DNA from: Frisingicoccus caecimuris
GTDB taxonomy: Bacteria > Bacillota > Clostridia > Lachnospirales > Lachnospiraceae
DNA: 64,000 bases
Direction: 5' to 3'
Assembly: GCF_004340975.1 (NCBI RefSeq)
Contig: NZ_SLXA01000004.1
Span: 1 to 64,000 of the forward strand
The translations under genes were made by a program, and so were the position numbers. How positions within the stretch are numbered: the stretch's first letter is position 1; each line of letters begins with the position of its first letter. Positions 34,065-43,071 of the stretch are shown in pieces. The notes below the pieces were generated by a model. It had not been told where the DNA came from. It worked only from the letters and a program-made list of their open reading frames with translations, and did no database searches.

Positions 34065-34106
34065 AAAAGCGTCCGTAAAATCTTCGGATTTTTCGGACGC
34101 TTTTTT
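34065..34106 (+). terminator. Terminator of the crotonase-CoA-transferase-permease module
   Basis: AAAAGCGTCCG and CGGACGCTTTTTT, with an inner AAAATC/GATTTT pairing, form a long stem with a T run, 26 bases past the permease stop. Confidence 0.8.
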
Positions 34107-34130
34107 CACCGGAGAACATGCTTCTCTCCT

Positions 34131-34760
34131 CTACTTAAATAACTTTTTCTGATAATAGGATTCCGCATTGTAAATTGCCGCTACCGGATTATGGCCGGTC
34201 ACCCGATCTTTAACCACCATGGTCGTCGTTAATCCCTCCGCATATTTATAAAACAAACTGTCATGCCCGACGCAAAGTCCCATCACGATGTTCAGGTCTG
34301 TCTCTGCTTCATTTAAAAGCTTTGCCTGAAGAATCGGATTGCACATATTTGCTCCGACTGCACAGCATTCTTCACGGATTCCCACCGACGTTTTCGGCTG
34401 AGCCCCGACCTTACAGGCAATACCATACACTTCAAATCCATGATGCCGCAAAATCTTCGTCAGCATCCGTGTCTCCCGGATCAACCCAACACAAGTGGCA
34501 ATGCCGATTTTCTTAAATCCCATACGCTTTGCAAACTCTATGGTCTCTTCAACCCGCGTCAGCCGGCCATAGCCTTCATATTCCACATCCGCCGCCTGAA
34601 CCATTATATTGTGATTATCCGGCTCATTATAGGCCGCCATAGCTTCCTCTTTCACTCTTTCATCTAAATGAGTTGTCAGACAGAATCCCGGATACGTCTT
34701 ATTTCCCACATTACAATTTGTTACGCCGCAGTCTCCGCAGCTTAAATTTACATTACACAT
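34131..34760 (-). CDS. DUF1847 (COG4887) cysteine-rich protein
   Basis: 209 residues. The N-terminal cysteine set (CGDCGVTNCNVG, then PGFC) and a second set (ATCVGL, GIACKVG, EECCAVGANMCNP, GLCVGHDSL) are characteristic of DUF1847 proteins of strict anaerobes, predicted to bind metal or an iron-sulfur centre. No reaction is known. It is divergent from a LysR gene with a 166-base gap, so the LysR protein probably controls it. It is convergent with the permease module. Confidence 0.85.
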   Translation of the reverse strand: MCNVNLSCGDCGVTNCNVGNKTYPGFCLTTHLDERVKEEAMAAYNEPDNHNIMVQAADVEYEGYGRLTRVEETIEFAKRMGFKKIGIATCVGLIRETRMLTKILRHHGFEVYGIACKVGAQPKTSVGIREECCAVGANMCNPILQAKLLNEAETDLNIVMGLCVGHDSLFYKYAEGLTTTMVVKDRVTGHNPVAAIYNAESYYQKKLFK

Positions 34761-34840
34761 AATTTTTATCCTCCTGCTTATTTACCTTCTTTTATCTCTA
34801 TTGTAATCTCTTTAAACGTCTATGTCTATGTCCCAAAATT

Positions 34841-34853
34841 CAAGAAAATCTTG
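34841..34853. promoter_or_regulatory. Short dyad in the DUF1847-LysR intergenic region
   Basis: CAAGA, three bases, TCTTG, about 74 bases before the lysR start and 81 before the DUF1847 start. LysR-type sites are often short interrupted dyads in such gaps. Confidence 0.35.
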
Positions 34854-34926
34854 CCTAAAATTCAACTATTCTTGGCCGTGAAGTGGTATAATGAAACAGG
34901 TAAATTTTTGTTAAAGGAGTATTCTT

Positions 34927-35850
34927 ATGAACTGGCAACATCTAATCTACTTTAAAAAGGTCGCCGAATGTGAACATCTTACCCGTGCTTCTGAAGAACT
35001 TTTTATTTCCACTTCCGCTTTAAGCAAAGCCATTGCTAATCTGGAAGAAGAACTTGGCATTGTTCTCTTCGAAAAATCAGGAAGAAATATTCAATTAAAC
35101 CGATATGGAAAAATGTTCTATAACTATGTCGTAAAAGCTACCGGTGAAATCGAAGAAGGTATTCATTTTATCCAGCGTGCAGCCAATGTATATACCAGAA
35201 ACATCCACGTGAGTACGATTTTTTCCGTTGGAACCAACTATCTTCCCGAACTGCTGAGCCGTTTCAATAAAGAGTATCCCCAGATTCATATCGAATTGTC
35301 CCAGAAAACTACCCGGCAGATTTTATCGGAGCTTAGCGCTAACCAACTGGATTTAGGATTTTGCAGCGAATTTAATCAGGCCGAAGAATATCCTTTCATC
35401 AACCGTGACCTTCTGTATGCCGAAGAAATATTTCTGGCCATTCCGGCTGAACATCCCCTGGCAGACCGCACGGAGGTCTGTTTCGAAGATATCCATGACG
35501 AAACCTTTATCAGCTATAATCATGCCACAGGTATCGCCTCTACGATTAGCAAGGCCATAGAAAAAACAGCCGGCCCGGATTTTCACTTAAAAACCGTTTT
35601 TTCCGTCAATGACCCATATACCATCACACATATGGTAGCAAAGGGCCTCGGCCTTGGTTTTGTCATTGAAAATTCGAGCCTGTATACAGCAAATATTAAA
35701 CTTTTAAAAGTTACGGACCTTAATTTCTTTCATCCAATCTACATGGTCTGGAAAGATAATGTCTATATGTCTCCGGCCGCAAACGCCCTTAGGAAATATG
35801 CCCTCTGCCACCGTAATCTGCGCACTCCATATATCCGTCCAGCCTTTTAG
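34927..35850 (+). CDS. LysR family transcriptional regulator
   Basis: 307 residues. The N-terminal winged helix is typical (LIYFKKVAECEHLTRASEEL, then STSALSKAIANLEEELGIVL), followed by a periplasmic-binding-like effector domain (SRFNKEYPQIHIELSQKTTR; LGLGFVIENSS). It senses a small acid or amino acid and activates a divergent gene, here DUF1847. The ATG follows AAAGGAG. Its last four bases overlap the end of the convergent DUF1576 gene. Confidence 0.9.
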   Translation: MNWQHLIYFKKVAECEHLTRASEELFISTSALSKAIANLEEELGIVLFEKSGRNIQLNRYGKMFYNYVVKATGEIEEGIHFIQRAANVYTRNIHVSTIFSVGTNYLPELLSRFNKEYPQIHIELSQKTTRQILSELSANQLDLGFCSEFNQAEEYPFINRDLLYAEEIFLAIPAEHPLADRTEVCFEDIHDETFISYNHATGIASTISKAIEKTAGPDFHLKTVFSVNDPYTITHMVAKGLGLGFVIENSSLYTANIKLLKVTDLNFFHPIYMVWKDNVYMSPAANALRKYALCHRNLRTPYIRPAF

Positions 35851-37223
35851 TATTTAACCCGCATATGAGGGAAATGATGCTCCAGAACCGGTACGAGTAT
35901 TAATGCTGTGATTCCTGCGCTGAACCCGCCGTTAAAGAGCATAAATCCGCCGTGAATCGCCGCTGTGGAAGTACATATAGACGCGCTGATGATCCCCGCA
36001 GCCATGCCGGAGCGCCAGCCATAGCGGCCATGAATCGGCGCGAGACCAGTAGCGAAAGCCACACCATTGATATACCCCTGAGTTGACAATGTCCATGGTA
36101 CTTCCCGCCCCTGGAGCATACATACGAAAGTCACGAACACAAAAAGAACCGCATAGCCCATAAAAATGGACCATGTATTTTTAGGGTGCTGTCCTATCGC
36201 CGCAAAAGTCACTGCAGCAAATATGGCCCCCACTGTAGGACCTGTAAAAGCAACGCCTTCTGTCAGCAACATGATCAGATTCATATAAGCAAGCACCATA
36301 AATCCATAAACACCAAAATTGATAAAACAAAGAGGCATACCATAACGTTCCGCAAAGTTGGACATGTGCCCTGTCTCCTTCATCAACTCTCTATAGCCTT
36401 TAAAGCTTTTTCCGTTCAACACATATCCCACTGCCAAAGTAAATCCAAAAATGAATATAAATACGAAATTTGAAAAGAGCCAGTCGGACTCTCCGATACC
36501 ATCGTAAAATCTGTTATTAAGCTCAATAAGCCCCGAAGATTCCACCCCCATGGTTTTATATAAAAAAGCATATAAAAAGCAACCTACGAGGCCAAACGCC
36601 AACCCTCCGTTATATAAGTTATAGCCCTTATGCATCCATAAAGCGCCTTCCAGCATACCGGGCAATACCATTCCGGCGGCCAGCCCAATGATCAGTGTCA
36701 GGATTATTCCAGACAAGGTAAATCCGGATGCCCCAGATTCAAATGCCTCTCCGATCGGATAACGCAGAAGCATCTCACTGACAAGTGGACCGAAGGCCAT
36801 TGAGAACATGGCAATATGCAAATGTTCCCTGAAATTCTTTTTCTTTTTTATATAATACAAAATAACGCCAATATAGCACGGCCATATATTAAGGAAATTC
36901 ATTCCATAAAAGCAGTGGGCAACTACAAGCAGGTAGGCCGCTAAAAAAGAGGCGTTCACCCTGGCTCTACTGACAGCCGCAATCATCCAGCAGGCAAAAG
37001 AACATATTGCCGCATTAAAAAATGTGGCGCTGATGCCTCCAATTCCAAAATAATCCGTAATCAAAGGACAAGGCGCAATAAGAATCTGCTTCCATCCCTG
37101 AATCATCCCTTCCACTCCGCCACTAAATGGCACAGCTGCAATCGCAGCCCCCATCAAAATAACAGTCAAACCCAAACATAATCCTTTGATCATATTCCCG
37201 TTCTTTTCCGAATCTATTCTCAA
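35847..37223 (-). CDS. DUF1576 polytopic membrane protein
   Basis: 458 residues with about twelve hydrophobic segments. GMVLPGMLEGALWMHKGYNL and YNGGLAFGLVGCFLYAF (residues 180-215) and the late GVAFATGLAPIHGRYGWRSG match DUF1576, a family of unknown transport function in Firmicutes. The start is TTG at 37223, six bases after GGGG. The gene is convergent with lysR, four bases overlapping. There is no soluble partner to suggest a substrate. Confidence 0.82.
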   Translation of the reverse strand: MRIDSEKNGNMIKGLCLGLTVILMGAAIAAVPFSGGVEGMIQGWKQILIAPCPLITDYFGIGGISATFFNAAICSFACWMIAAVSRARVNASFLAAYLLVVAHCFYGMNFLNIWPCYIGVILYYIKKKKNFREHLHIAMFSMAFGPLVSEMLLRYPIGEAFESGASGFTLSGIILTLIIGLAAGMVLPGMLEGALWMHKGYNLYNGGLAFGLVGCFLYAFLYKTMGVESSGLIELNNRFYDGIGESDWLFSNFVFIFIFGFTLAVGYVLNGKSFKGYRELMKETGHMSNFAERYGMPLCFINFGVYGFMVLAYMNLIMLLTEGVAFTGPTVGAIFAAVTFAAIGQHPKNTWSIFMGYAVLFVFVTFVCMLQGREVPWTLSTQGYINGVAFATGLAPIHGRYGWRSGMAAGIISASICTSTAAIHGGFMLFNGGFSAGITALILVPVLEHHFPHMRVKY

Positions 37224-37317
37224 TATTTTCCCCTCTTTCGTTGATTTTTTTCCTGTGCAAGCGTATGATAAAGAGCAAAGACTCTCACTGATAATGACTT
37301 AAAGGACAGGTGATTTT

Positions 37318-37866
37318 TTGTTTAAAAGTATATTGTTATTTATTTTAAAGCCTTTTTCATTTCTTCCTATGGTAGCAATGATGATGCTGATATTTTCTTT
37401 TTCATCCCAGACCGGTGTGGATTCCGGCCAACTCAGCTATAGAGTGAGCTGTAAAATCGTCGAATTCGGAGGACAGATTTTAGATAAGCCGCTGGAAGAC
37501 TGGCAGATTGATGCCTACGCTCAAAAGATTGAAGGCCCCGTCCGAAAGCTGGCTCATATGACCGAATATTTTATCCTGGCCATTACGGTCGCCTTGCCGT
37601 TTTATGTTTACGGTCTACGGGGATTTCCACTGCTTTTGATTGCCGGAATCATATGTGTCGTTTTCGCCTGCACCGATGAATACCACCAATCCTTTGTGGC
37701 CGGACGCAGCCCATCGATGCGGGACGTATGTATTGACAGTACCGGAGCTTTCTTCGGTATTATGCTCGTACGTATTGTCTGCTGGACTTTACTGGCACCT
37801 TCCAGAGCTATGAAGCGCCGAAAACGCCGGCTCAGGCAACAACGGCGCAGGAGTGTCAGCCGATAA
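37318..37866 (+). CDS. VanZ family membrane protein
   Basis: 182 residues. About four membrane helices carry the VanZ motifs PVRKLAHMTEYFILAITVAL (residues 80-99) and CTDEYHQSFVAGRSPSMRDV (residues 121-140), including the conserved acidic-His pairs. The tail is strongly basic (SRAMKRRKRRLRQQRRR). VanZ proteins influence teicoplanin susceptibility and envelope traits, with no known reaction. The start is TTG at 37318, after AGGTGA. It is a single-gene unit with its own terminator. Confidence 0.85.
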   Translation: MFKSILLFILKPFSFLPMVAMMMLIFSFSSQTGVDSGQLSYRVSCKIVEFGGQILDKPLEDWQIDAYAQKIEGPVRKLAHMTEYFILAITVALPFYVYGLRGFPLLLIAGIICVVFACTDEYHQSFVAGRSPSMRDVCIDSTGAFFGIMLVRIVCWTLLAPSRAMKRRKRRLRQQRRRSVSR

Positions 37867-37890
37867 AATCATTATCCAACGTACAACAGG

Positions 37891-37926
37891 AAAAAAGACG
37901 GATCGTGCAGATACCGTCTTTTTTTC
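37891..37926 (+). terminator. Terminator after the vanZ-like gene
   Basis: AAAAAAGACGG and CCGTCTTTTTTT flank a 12-base loop, a classic intrinsic terminator 25 bases past the stop. Confidence 0.75.
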
Positions 37927-37987
37927 TGTAATTATATTGCATTATAAGTTCAAGCTTAGGGATAATGTTTGAAATTCATCAAAAGAT

Positions 37988-38018
37988 ATTTCAGGGGATT
38001 GGTGCGATCCCCTGAAAT
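37988..38018 (-). terminator. Terminator of the bcd-etfBA operon
   Basis: ATTTCAGGGGAT and ATCCCCTGAAAT form a perfect 12-bp stem with a 7-base loop, followed by ATCTTTTG on the minus strand, 16 bases past the etfA stop. Confidence 0.75.
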
Positions 38019-38033
38019 ACCCAAAATCTTTAA

Positions 38034-39020
38034 TTAATCAACTTTTTTTAAAGCTTCTGTTAACTTCGGAACGATCTTGTTGAGATCGCCTACGATACCT
38101 AAATCACAGATACCGAAGATTGGAGCAGATTCTTCTTTGTTGATAGCTACGATAAATTCGGATTCTTCCATACCAGCTGCATGCTGAATAGCTCCGGAAA
38201 TACCACAAGCAACATAGAGGTCAGGGCGAACAGTTTTACCTGTCTGACCAACCTGAAGGTCTTTTTCAATCCAACCGCTATCTACAGCAGCTCTGGAAGC
38301 AGCAACCTCACCACCAAGAACGTTTGCAAGGTCTTTCAACTGTGCAAAGCCTTCAGCGGAACCAAGTCCACGTCCACCAGCAACAAGAATCTTAGCTTCT
38401 GTAATATCAACAGATTTCTTATCTGTTTTGACAACTTCACAAATTTCAACATTCATATCTGCTGGTGTAAATTCTACAACAAATTTTTCAACTGTGCCAA
38501 CTTTGTCACAGGATTCTAATGCCTGCATAACGCCTGGACGTACTGTAGCCATCTGTGGTCTGTGATCTGCACAAAGGATAGTAGCCATGATGTTACCACC
38601 AAATGCCGGACGAGTCATGTTCAATAATTTTGTTTCTGGGTCGATTTCCAGTTTTGTACAGTCAGCTGTCAAACCTGTGTGAATTCTTGCCGAAACACGA
38701 GGAGCTAAATCTCTACCGATAGAGGAAGCACCAAATAATACGATTTCCGGGTCATTAGCTTTGATAACAGCTGTAGTAGCTTTAGCATATGGCTCAGTTA
38801 CATATTCTGCAAGTATTGGATCGTCAACAACGATAACTTTATCTGCGCCAGCTTTTGCCAAATCGCCAGCAACAGCTTCAACGCCGGAACCCATAAGAAC
38901 TGCTACAACATCCTGTCCTAAGTCATTAGCGAGTTCTCTGGCTTTTCCGATTAATTCATAACTTACTTTCATAATTTTGCCGTCTCTCTGTTCGGCAATA
39001 ACAAATACGTTTTTACTCAT
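38034..39020 (-). CDS. etfA: Electron transfer flavoprotein alpha subunit
   Basis: 328 residues. The C-terminal FAD-binding domain has the ETF-alpha signature (DLYVACGISGAIQHAAGM, residues 262-279) and GGRGLGSAEGFAQL. The N-terminal domain pairs with EtfB. EtfAB carries electrons to or from acyl-CoA dehydrogenase and, in butyrate-forming anaerobes, bifurcates NADH electrons to ferredoxin and crotonyl-CoA. It is the last gene of the bcd-etfB-etfA operon. Codon use is strongly biased, like the crotonase module. Confidence 0.95.
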   Translation of the reverse strand: MSKNVFVIAEQRDGKIMKVSYELIGKARELANDLGQDVVAVLMGSGVEAVAGDLAKAGADKVIVVDDPILAEYVTEPYAKATTAVIKANDPEIVLFGASSIGRDLAPRVSARIHTGLTADCTKLEIDPETKLLNMTRPAFGGNIMATILCADHRPQMATVRPGVMQALESCDKVGTVEKFVVEFTPADMNVEICEVVKTDKKSVDITEAKILVAGGRGLGSAEGFAQLKDLANVLGGEVAASRAAVDSGWIEKDLQVGQTGKTVRPDLYVACGISGAIQHAAGMEESEFIVAINKEESAPIFGICDLGIVGDLNKIVPKLTEALKKVD

Positions 39021-39043
39021 TTCATTGAACCTCCTGACTTAGA

Positions 39044-39838
39044 TTAGATAATATATTTCTCTTTCAGTTTAGCTACGATTGCGTCAACAGCTTCGTCCGG
39101 TGTTAAGTCTTTTAATACCGTACCAGCAGCCTTAGGCTGTTTTGTGAAGGACTGTTTAACTCTTGTAGGAGATCCTTTAAGACCGATATTAGCTTCATCA
39201 ACTGTATCTTTAAGATCTTCAAGACCCCAAACTTTAACTTCTTTGGAATCATAAGCATCGACGATACCGCCAACTGTCATGTATCTAGGCTCTGCAAGCT
39301 CTGCTAAAGCTGTGATAACGCAAGGCATTTTAACTTTGATGATGTGGTAACGATCTTCAAACTGACGCTGTACTTTCAGGCAATCACCGTCAATCTCAAC
39401 GTTTTCAGCATAGCTTACCTGTGGCAGTCCAAGGTGTTCAGCGATCTGTGGTCCAACCTGAGCTGTATCACCATCGATAGCCTGACGGCCTGTGATGATC
39501 ACATCATAGTCAATTTTCTTTAATGCAGCAGCAATTGTAGAAGATGTAGCCCATGTATCAGCTCCACCAAATGCTCTGTCTGTAACAAGAATAGCTTCGT
39601 CACAACCCATAGCCAATGCTTCTCTTAAAGCAACATCTGCCTGAGCAGGTCCCATGGAGAGAACAGTAACTGTACTTCCCGGGCATTTTTCTTTTAACTG
39701 TAAAGCAGCTTCGATACCTGCTTTATCATCTGGGTTAATAATACTTGGCACACCATCACGGATCAATGTACCAGTTTTTGGATCTAATTTAACTTCGGTT
39801 GTATCCGGTACCTGTTTTGCACAAACAACAATCTTCAT
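39044..39838 (-). CDS. etfB: Electron transfer flavoprotein beta subunit
   Basis: 264 residues. It begins KIVVCAKQVPDTTEVKLDP and contains VITGRQAIDGDTAQVGPQIA (residues 112-131), the ETF-beta signature that in bifurcating enzymes contacts the second flavin. The order acyl-CoA dehydrogenase, beta, alpha and spacings of about 20 bases indicate one transcript. The gene has an AGGAGG ribosome site. Bifurcation is likely from context but not proven by sequence reading alone. Confidence 0.95.
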   Translation of the reverse strand: MKIVVCAKQVPDTTEVKLDPKTGTLIRDGVPSIINPDDKAGIEAALQLKEKCPGSTVTVLSMGPAQADVALREALAMGCDEAILVTDRAFGGADTWATSSTIAAALKKIDYDVIITGRQAIDGDTAQVGPQIAEHLGLPQVSYAENVEIDGDCLKVQRQFEDRYHIIKVKMPCVITALAELAEPRYMTVGGIVDAYDSKEVKVWGLEDLKDTVDEANIGLKGSPTRVKQSFTKQPKAAGTVLKDLTPDEAVDAIVAKLKEKYII

Positions 39839-39857
39839 GATTTCTTCCTCCTATTTC

Positions 39858-41015
39858 TTATTTCACTGCGTTCATTACTGCGCCGCCGGCAACCATCTTC
39901 ATAGCTTCGGATGTACCTTCGTAGATCTCAGTAATCTTAGCATCTCTATACATACGTTCTACTGGATATTCTCTGGAGTATCCATATCCACCCATCAACT
40001 GAACTGCAAAACGTGTAACGTCAACAGCAACCTGAGAAGCGTATAATTTTGCCATAGCAGATAATGGTGTGTAATTTTCATGATCGTCTTTAGCTTTAGC
40101 TGCACGCCATGTTAAGAGACGGGCTGCATCGATTCTTGTCTGCATTTCAACACACTGGAACTGTGTATGCTGGAAAGAAGAAATCGGTTTTCCAAACTGT
40201 TTTCTTTCTTTGGAGTATTTGATAGCTTCGTTTAAAGCGCCCTGAGCAATACCTGTAGCCTGAGCAGCGATACCGATACGTCCACCAGCAAGAGCGCCCA
40301 TAGCGATTCCGTAACCTTTGCCTTCTTTACCTAACAGGTTTTCAGCCGGAATCTTGCAGTCTACGAATGCAAGCTCAACGTTGGAAGCAGCACGGATACC
40401 CATACGTTTGATGTTTTCACCAACGATAACACCCGGAGTACCTTTTTCTACGATAAATGCGGACATACCTTTTGGTCCTTTTGTCTTATCTGTCAATGCG
40501 AATACAACGTAAACATCAGCAAATCCACCGTTTGTAGCGAATACTTTCTGACCATTTAAAATGTAGTATTTACCATCTTCTGTTTTCTCAGCGATAGTCT
40601 TAGCACCAGAAGCATCTGTACCAGCGCCTGGCTCTGTTAAGCTGAAGCAACCGGACCATGTTCCGTTTACCAGTGGTCTTAAATATTTTTCTTTCTGTTC
40701 TTCTGTACCGAAATCATTGATACATGGGCAGCAAAGAGAGTTATGTACGGACATTGTGATACCGCAGCTGGCATCTACCTTGGAGATCTCTTCCATAGCT
40801 ACTGCATATGTTAAGATGTCAGCACCGCCGCCGCCGTATTTTTTGTCATATGGGATGCCCATTAAACCGATTTTTTTCATTTTTTCAAGTAATTCAAGGT
40901 TGAATACTTCTGTTTCGTCCATTTCTGAAGAGAGTGGCTTAATTTCTTTTTCTGCAAATTCTGCAAAAAGTTTTTTTGCCAATAACTGTTTGTTGGTCAG
41001 CTTAAAATCCACCAT
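39858..41015 (-). CDS. bcd: Acyl-CoA dehydrogenase, probably butyryl-CoA dehydrogenase
   Basis: 385 residues, three-domain fold. Signatures are CFSLTEPGAGTDASGAKT (residues 132-149) and QLMGGYGYSREYPVERMYRD (near residue 340). The catalytic glutamate lies in ITEIYEGTSEAMKM (near residue 367), the position for short-chain enzymes. With EtfAB it would reduce crotonyl-CoA to butyryl-CoA. A role as acryloyl-CoA reductase is also possible, since that enzyme belongs to the same family. A consensus promoter is 78 bases upstream. Confidence 0.9.
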   Translation of the reverse strand: MVDFKLTNKQLLAKKLFAEFAEKEIKPLSSEMDETEVFNLELLEKMKKIGLMGIPYDKKYGGGGADILTYAVAMEEISKVDASCGITMSVHNSLCCPCINDFGTEEQKEKYLRPLVNGTWSGCFSLTEPGAGTDASGAKTIAEKTEDGKYYILNGQKVFATNGGFADVYVVFALTDKTKGPKGMSAFIVEKGTPGVIVGENIKRMGIRAASNVELAFVDCKIPAENLLGKEGKGYGIAMGALAGGRIGIAAQATGIAQGALNEAIKYSKERKQFGKPISSFQHTQFQCVEMQTRIDAARLLTWRAAKAKDDHENYTPLSAMAKLYASQVAVDVTRFAVQLMGGYGYSREYPVERMYRDAKITEIYEGTSEAMKMVAGGAVMNAVK

Positions 41016-41092
41016 AATTATACCTCCTGTTTAAGCTCTCATATTAATAGTTTGTCCAGGCGCTTTTGCCTGCACGAATACTTTGTATACTA

Positions 41093-41121
41093 ATTATATA
41101 GCACGCGGACTGCTTCGTCAA
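41093..41121 (-). promoter_or_regulatory. Consensus promoter of the bcd-etfBA operon
   Basis: TTGACG and TATAAT separated by 17 bases on the minus strand. The predicted leader of about 70 bases contains a small hairpin (CAGGC/GCCTG). Confidence 0.8.
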
Positions 41122-41167
41122 GTATTTATCAATCATATTTTTTATATATTTTATATTTTTTTGTCTG

Positions 41168-41220
41168 AAAAAAGCCTTACATTAGTGATTTTATCATCCC
41201 ACTTAACATAAGGCTTTTTT
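41168..41220. terminator. Bidirectional terminator downstream of degV
   Basis: AAAAAAGCCTTA and TAAGGCTTTTTT with a long loop, 35 bases past the DegV gene's stop and upstream of the bcd promoter. Confidence 0.65.
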
Positions 41221-41254
41221 ACTGGATATTATTGTAAATAATTTTCGCGAATTT

Positions 41255-42121
41255 CTATTTTTCTTTGAAAATAACGCCTGTTACGGTCGGTCCGGCATTG
41301 ACTGCAATGGCTGCTCCGATCTGATAAAAATCCACAGGAGCATAGCCAAGAAGGCGGGTCATTTCTTCGGCCATCTGATCTCTGATCTCCGTATTATCAC
41401 CATAAACAATCATGTACGGAGTCCCTTTTTCGATATCTGCCATGGTCTTTTCTGCGATTTTTTTCACAACCCGTTTTTCACCCCGGACAGTCAGCGCCGT
41501 GGAAATCATGTGGTCATATATCCGCATGATCGGTTTAATGCCAAGCTTATCACCGACAAATGCCGCCGCACTTGGGATTCTTCCGCTCTTACTGGCATAT
41601 TTTAATGTATACGGTACAAAATAGATGACGCAATGGTCCACCCAGTCTTTCGCAAAGGCAACGATTTCTTCGACGCACTTTCCATCCCTGACCATTTTTG
41701 CGGCTTCGATCACCGCATAGCCATAGGCACCGGTATAACTCCTGGAATCAATGCTGTGCACTCTGAATTTTTCTTCGGCTTCCGGATGTTCTTCCATGAA
41801 AAGCTTATACGCCATTAAAGAATTCTGATAGGTCGCCGAGCCCTCACTATTGATCAGAATACCAATCAAATCTGTATAACCCTCTTTATAAAATTTCTCA
41901 TACATTTCCTGAAATTCAAAAGCTGTGACCTGAGATGTGGTTGGAATGCCATCATATCCTGCCATTAATCTGTAAAATTCTTCATTATTAAAATCGACTC
42001 TGCTGATATAAGATCTGTCACCCATTGCAATATTGAAGTTAACCATCTCTATATCCAGGCTTTTCTCATTTTCACGAGTAATGTCGCTGGCTGAATCAGT
42101 AAATATCTTTATTTTTTCCAT
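41255..42121 (-). CDS. DegV family fatty-acid-binding protein
   Basis: 288 residues from the ATG at 42121, after AGGAGG; a longer GTG/ATG form would bypass that site. The opening KIKIFTDSASDITREN is the DegV signature; VHSIDSRSYTGAYGYAVIEA and KYASKSGRIPSAAAFVGDKL follow. DegV/FakB proteins bind a fatty acid and present it to FakA for phosphorylation. FakA is not encoded here. Several paralogues per genome are normal in Clostridia. Confidence 0.9.
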   Translation of the reverse strand: MEKIKIFTDSASDITRENEKSLDIEMVNFNIAMGDRSYISRVDFNNEEFYRLMAGYDGIPTTSQVTAFEFQEMYEKFYKEGYTDLIGILINSEGSATYQNSLMAYKLFMEEHPEAEEKFRVHSIDSRSYTGAYGYAVIEAAKMVRDGKCVEEIVAFAKDWVDHCVIYFVPYTLKYASKSGRIPSAAAFVGDKLGIKPIMRIYDHMISTALTVRGEKRVVKKIAEKTMADIEKGTPYMIVYGDNTEIRDQMAEEMTRLLGYAPVDFYQIGAAIAVNAGPTVTGVIFKEK

Positions 42122-42282
42122 TGGCTGTTTTCCTCCTCGTTGCAAACGCACTCAAATCAATGGTTACAGTATAACATATTTTAAAATTAAAATACAGAAT
42201 ATTAAAAAATTACTTCTTTATCTTCTTTATTTTTGTGATAATATAATCTCATACCATTAAACAAGAGGAAATAAAAATCATT

Positions 42283-43056
42283 ATGAGCCATGAAGAAATT
42301 ATTAAAAAAGAAAAAATATATTTTGAACTGGTCACACGGCTTGGCAGTGAAATGCTGGAAAACGGCGGAGAAATTTTCCGTACCGGAGATGTCATGACTT
42401 ATGCTGCCCATGCTCTGGGGCTGAAGGATTTTAATACATTTGTCATTGCCAACGGAATCTTTGCCTCCATGCTGACAGACAGTCAGATGTATTCCTGCCG
42501 TGTCCGCTATATTTCACTGTCCCCTATAAACATCTGCCGTTTAGAGGCATTAAACACCTTATCCCGAAGAATCGCAGCCGGCCTGAATGATCCGTCGGAA
42601 ATCGAAGCCGAACTGGATAAAATCCATTCTCTTCAATCTTCCAATAATTTAATAAAAATCATCAGTGCCGGCTTCGGAAGCGGTGGTTTCTGTTATCTCT
42701 TCGGGGGAAGTTTTTTTGATGCTCTGACGGCTTTTTGCGCCGGATGCATTCTTTATATTTTTGTATTATACCTGCTGCCAAAACTGTCTCTGCCGAAGAT
42801 CATGTATAATATCGCCGCAAGCATCATCGCCGTCTGTGCATGTATTCTTCTTCATTTTATCGGTTTAGGTGATCAGTTGGATCGCATCACCATCGGAGCC
42901 CTTTTCCTGTTGGTCCCTGGAATTGCGCTGACAAACTCTTTTCGCAACTTCCTCGAAAACGACTATCTTGCCGGTCTGGTCCGACTTGTTGATGCACTGG
43001 TGACCGCCGGAGGCATTGCCATTGGTGTCGGAATTGCCACAGCATTGTTTTTATAA
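42283..43056 (+). CDS. Threonine/serine exporter-like protein, N-terminal module (ThrE/DUF1212)
   Basis: 257 residues. A soluble N-terminal region of about 110 residues (EMLENGGEIFRTGDVMTYAA) is followed by five membrane helices. GLGDQLDRITIGALFLLVPG and IALTNSFRNFLENDYLAGLV match the ThrE domain. It works with the small DUF3815 protein encoded 15 bases downstream, the two together equalling full-length ThrE. Amino acid or dicarboxylate export is possible; some YjjP/YjjB pairs export succinate. Confidence 0.88.
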   Translation: MSHEEIIKKEKIYFELVTRLGSEMLENGGEIFRTGDVMTYAAHALGLKDFNTFVIANGIFASMLTDSQMYSCRVRYISLSPINICRLEALNTLSRRIAAGLNDPSEIEAELDKIHSLQSSNNLIKIISAGFGSGGFCYLFGGSFFDALTAFCAGCILYIFVLYLLPKLSLPKIMYNIAASIIAVCACILLHFIGLGDQLDRITIGALFLLVPGIALTNSFRNFLENDYLAGLVRLVDALVTAGGIAIGVGIATALFL

Positions 43057-43071
43057 TAAAGGAGGGCATCC

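Noticed and set aside
38034-41015. Stop-free plus-strand frames opposite etfA, etfB and bcd
   Set aside because: They arise from strong codon bias in the real genes and have no domain signals.
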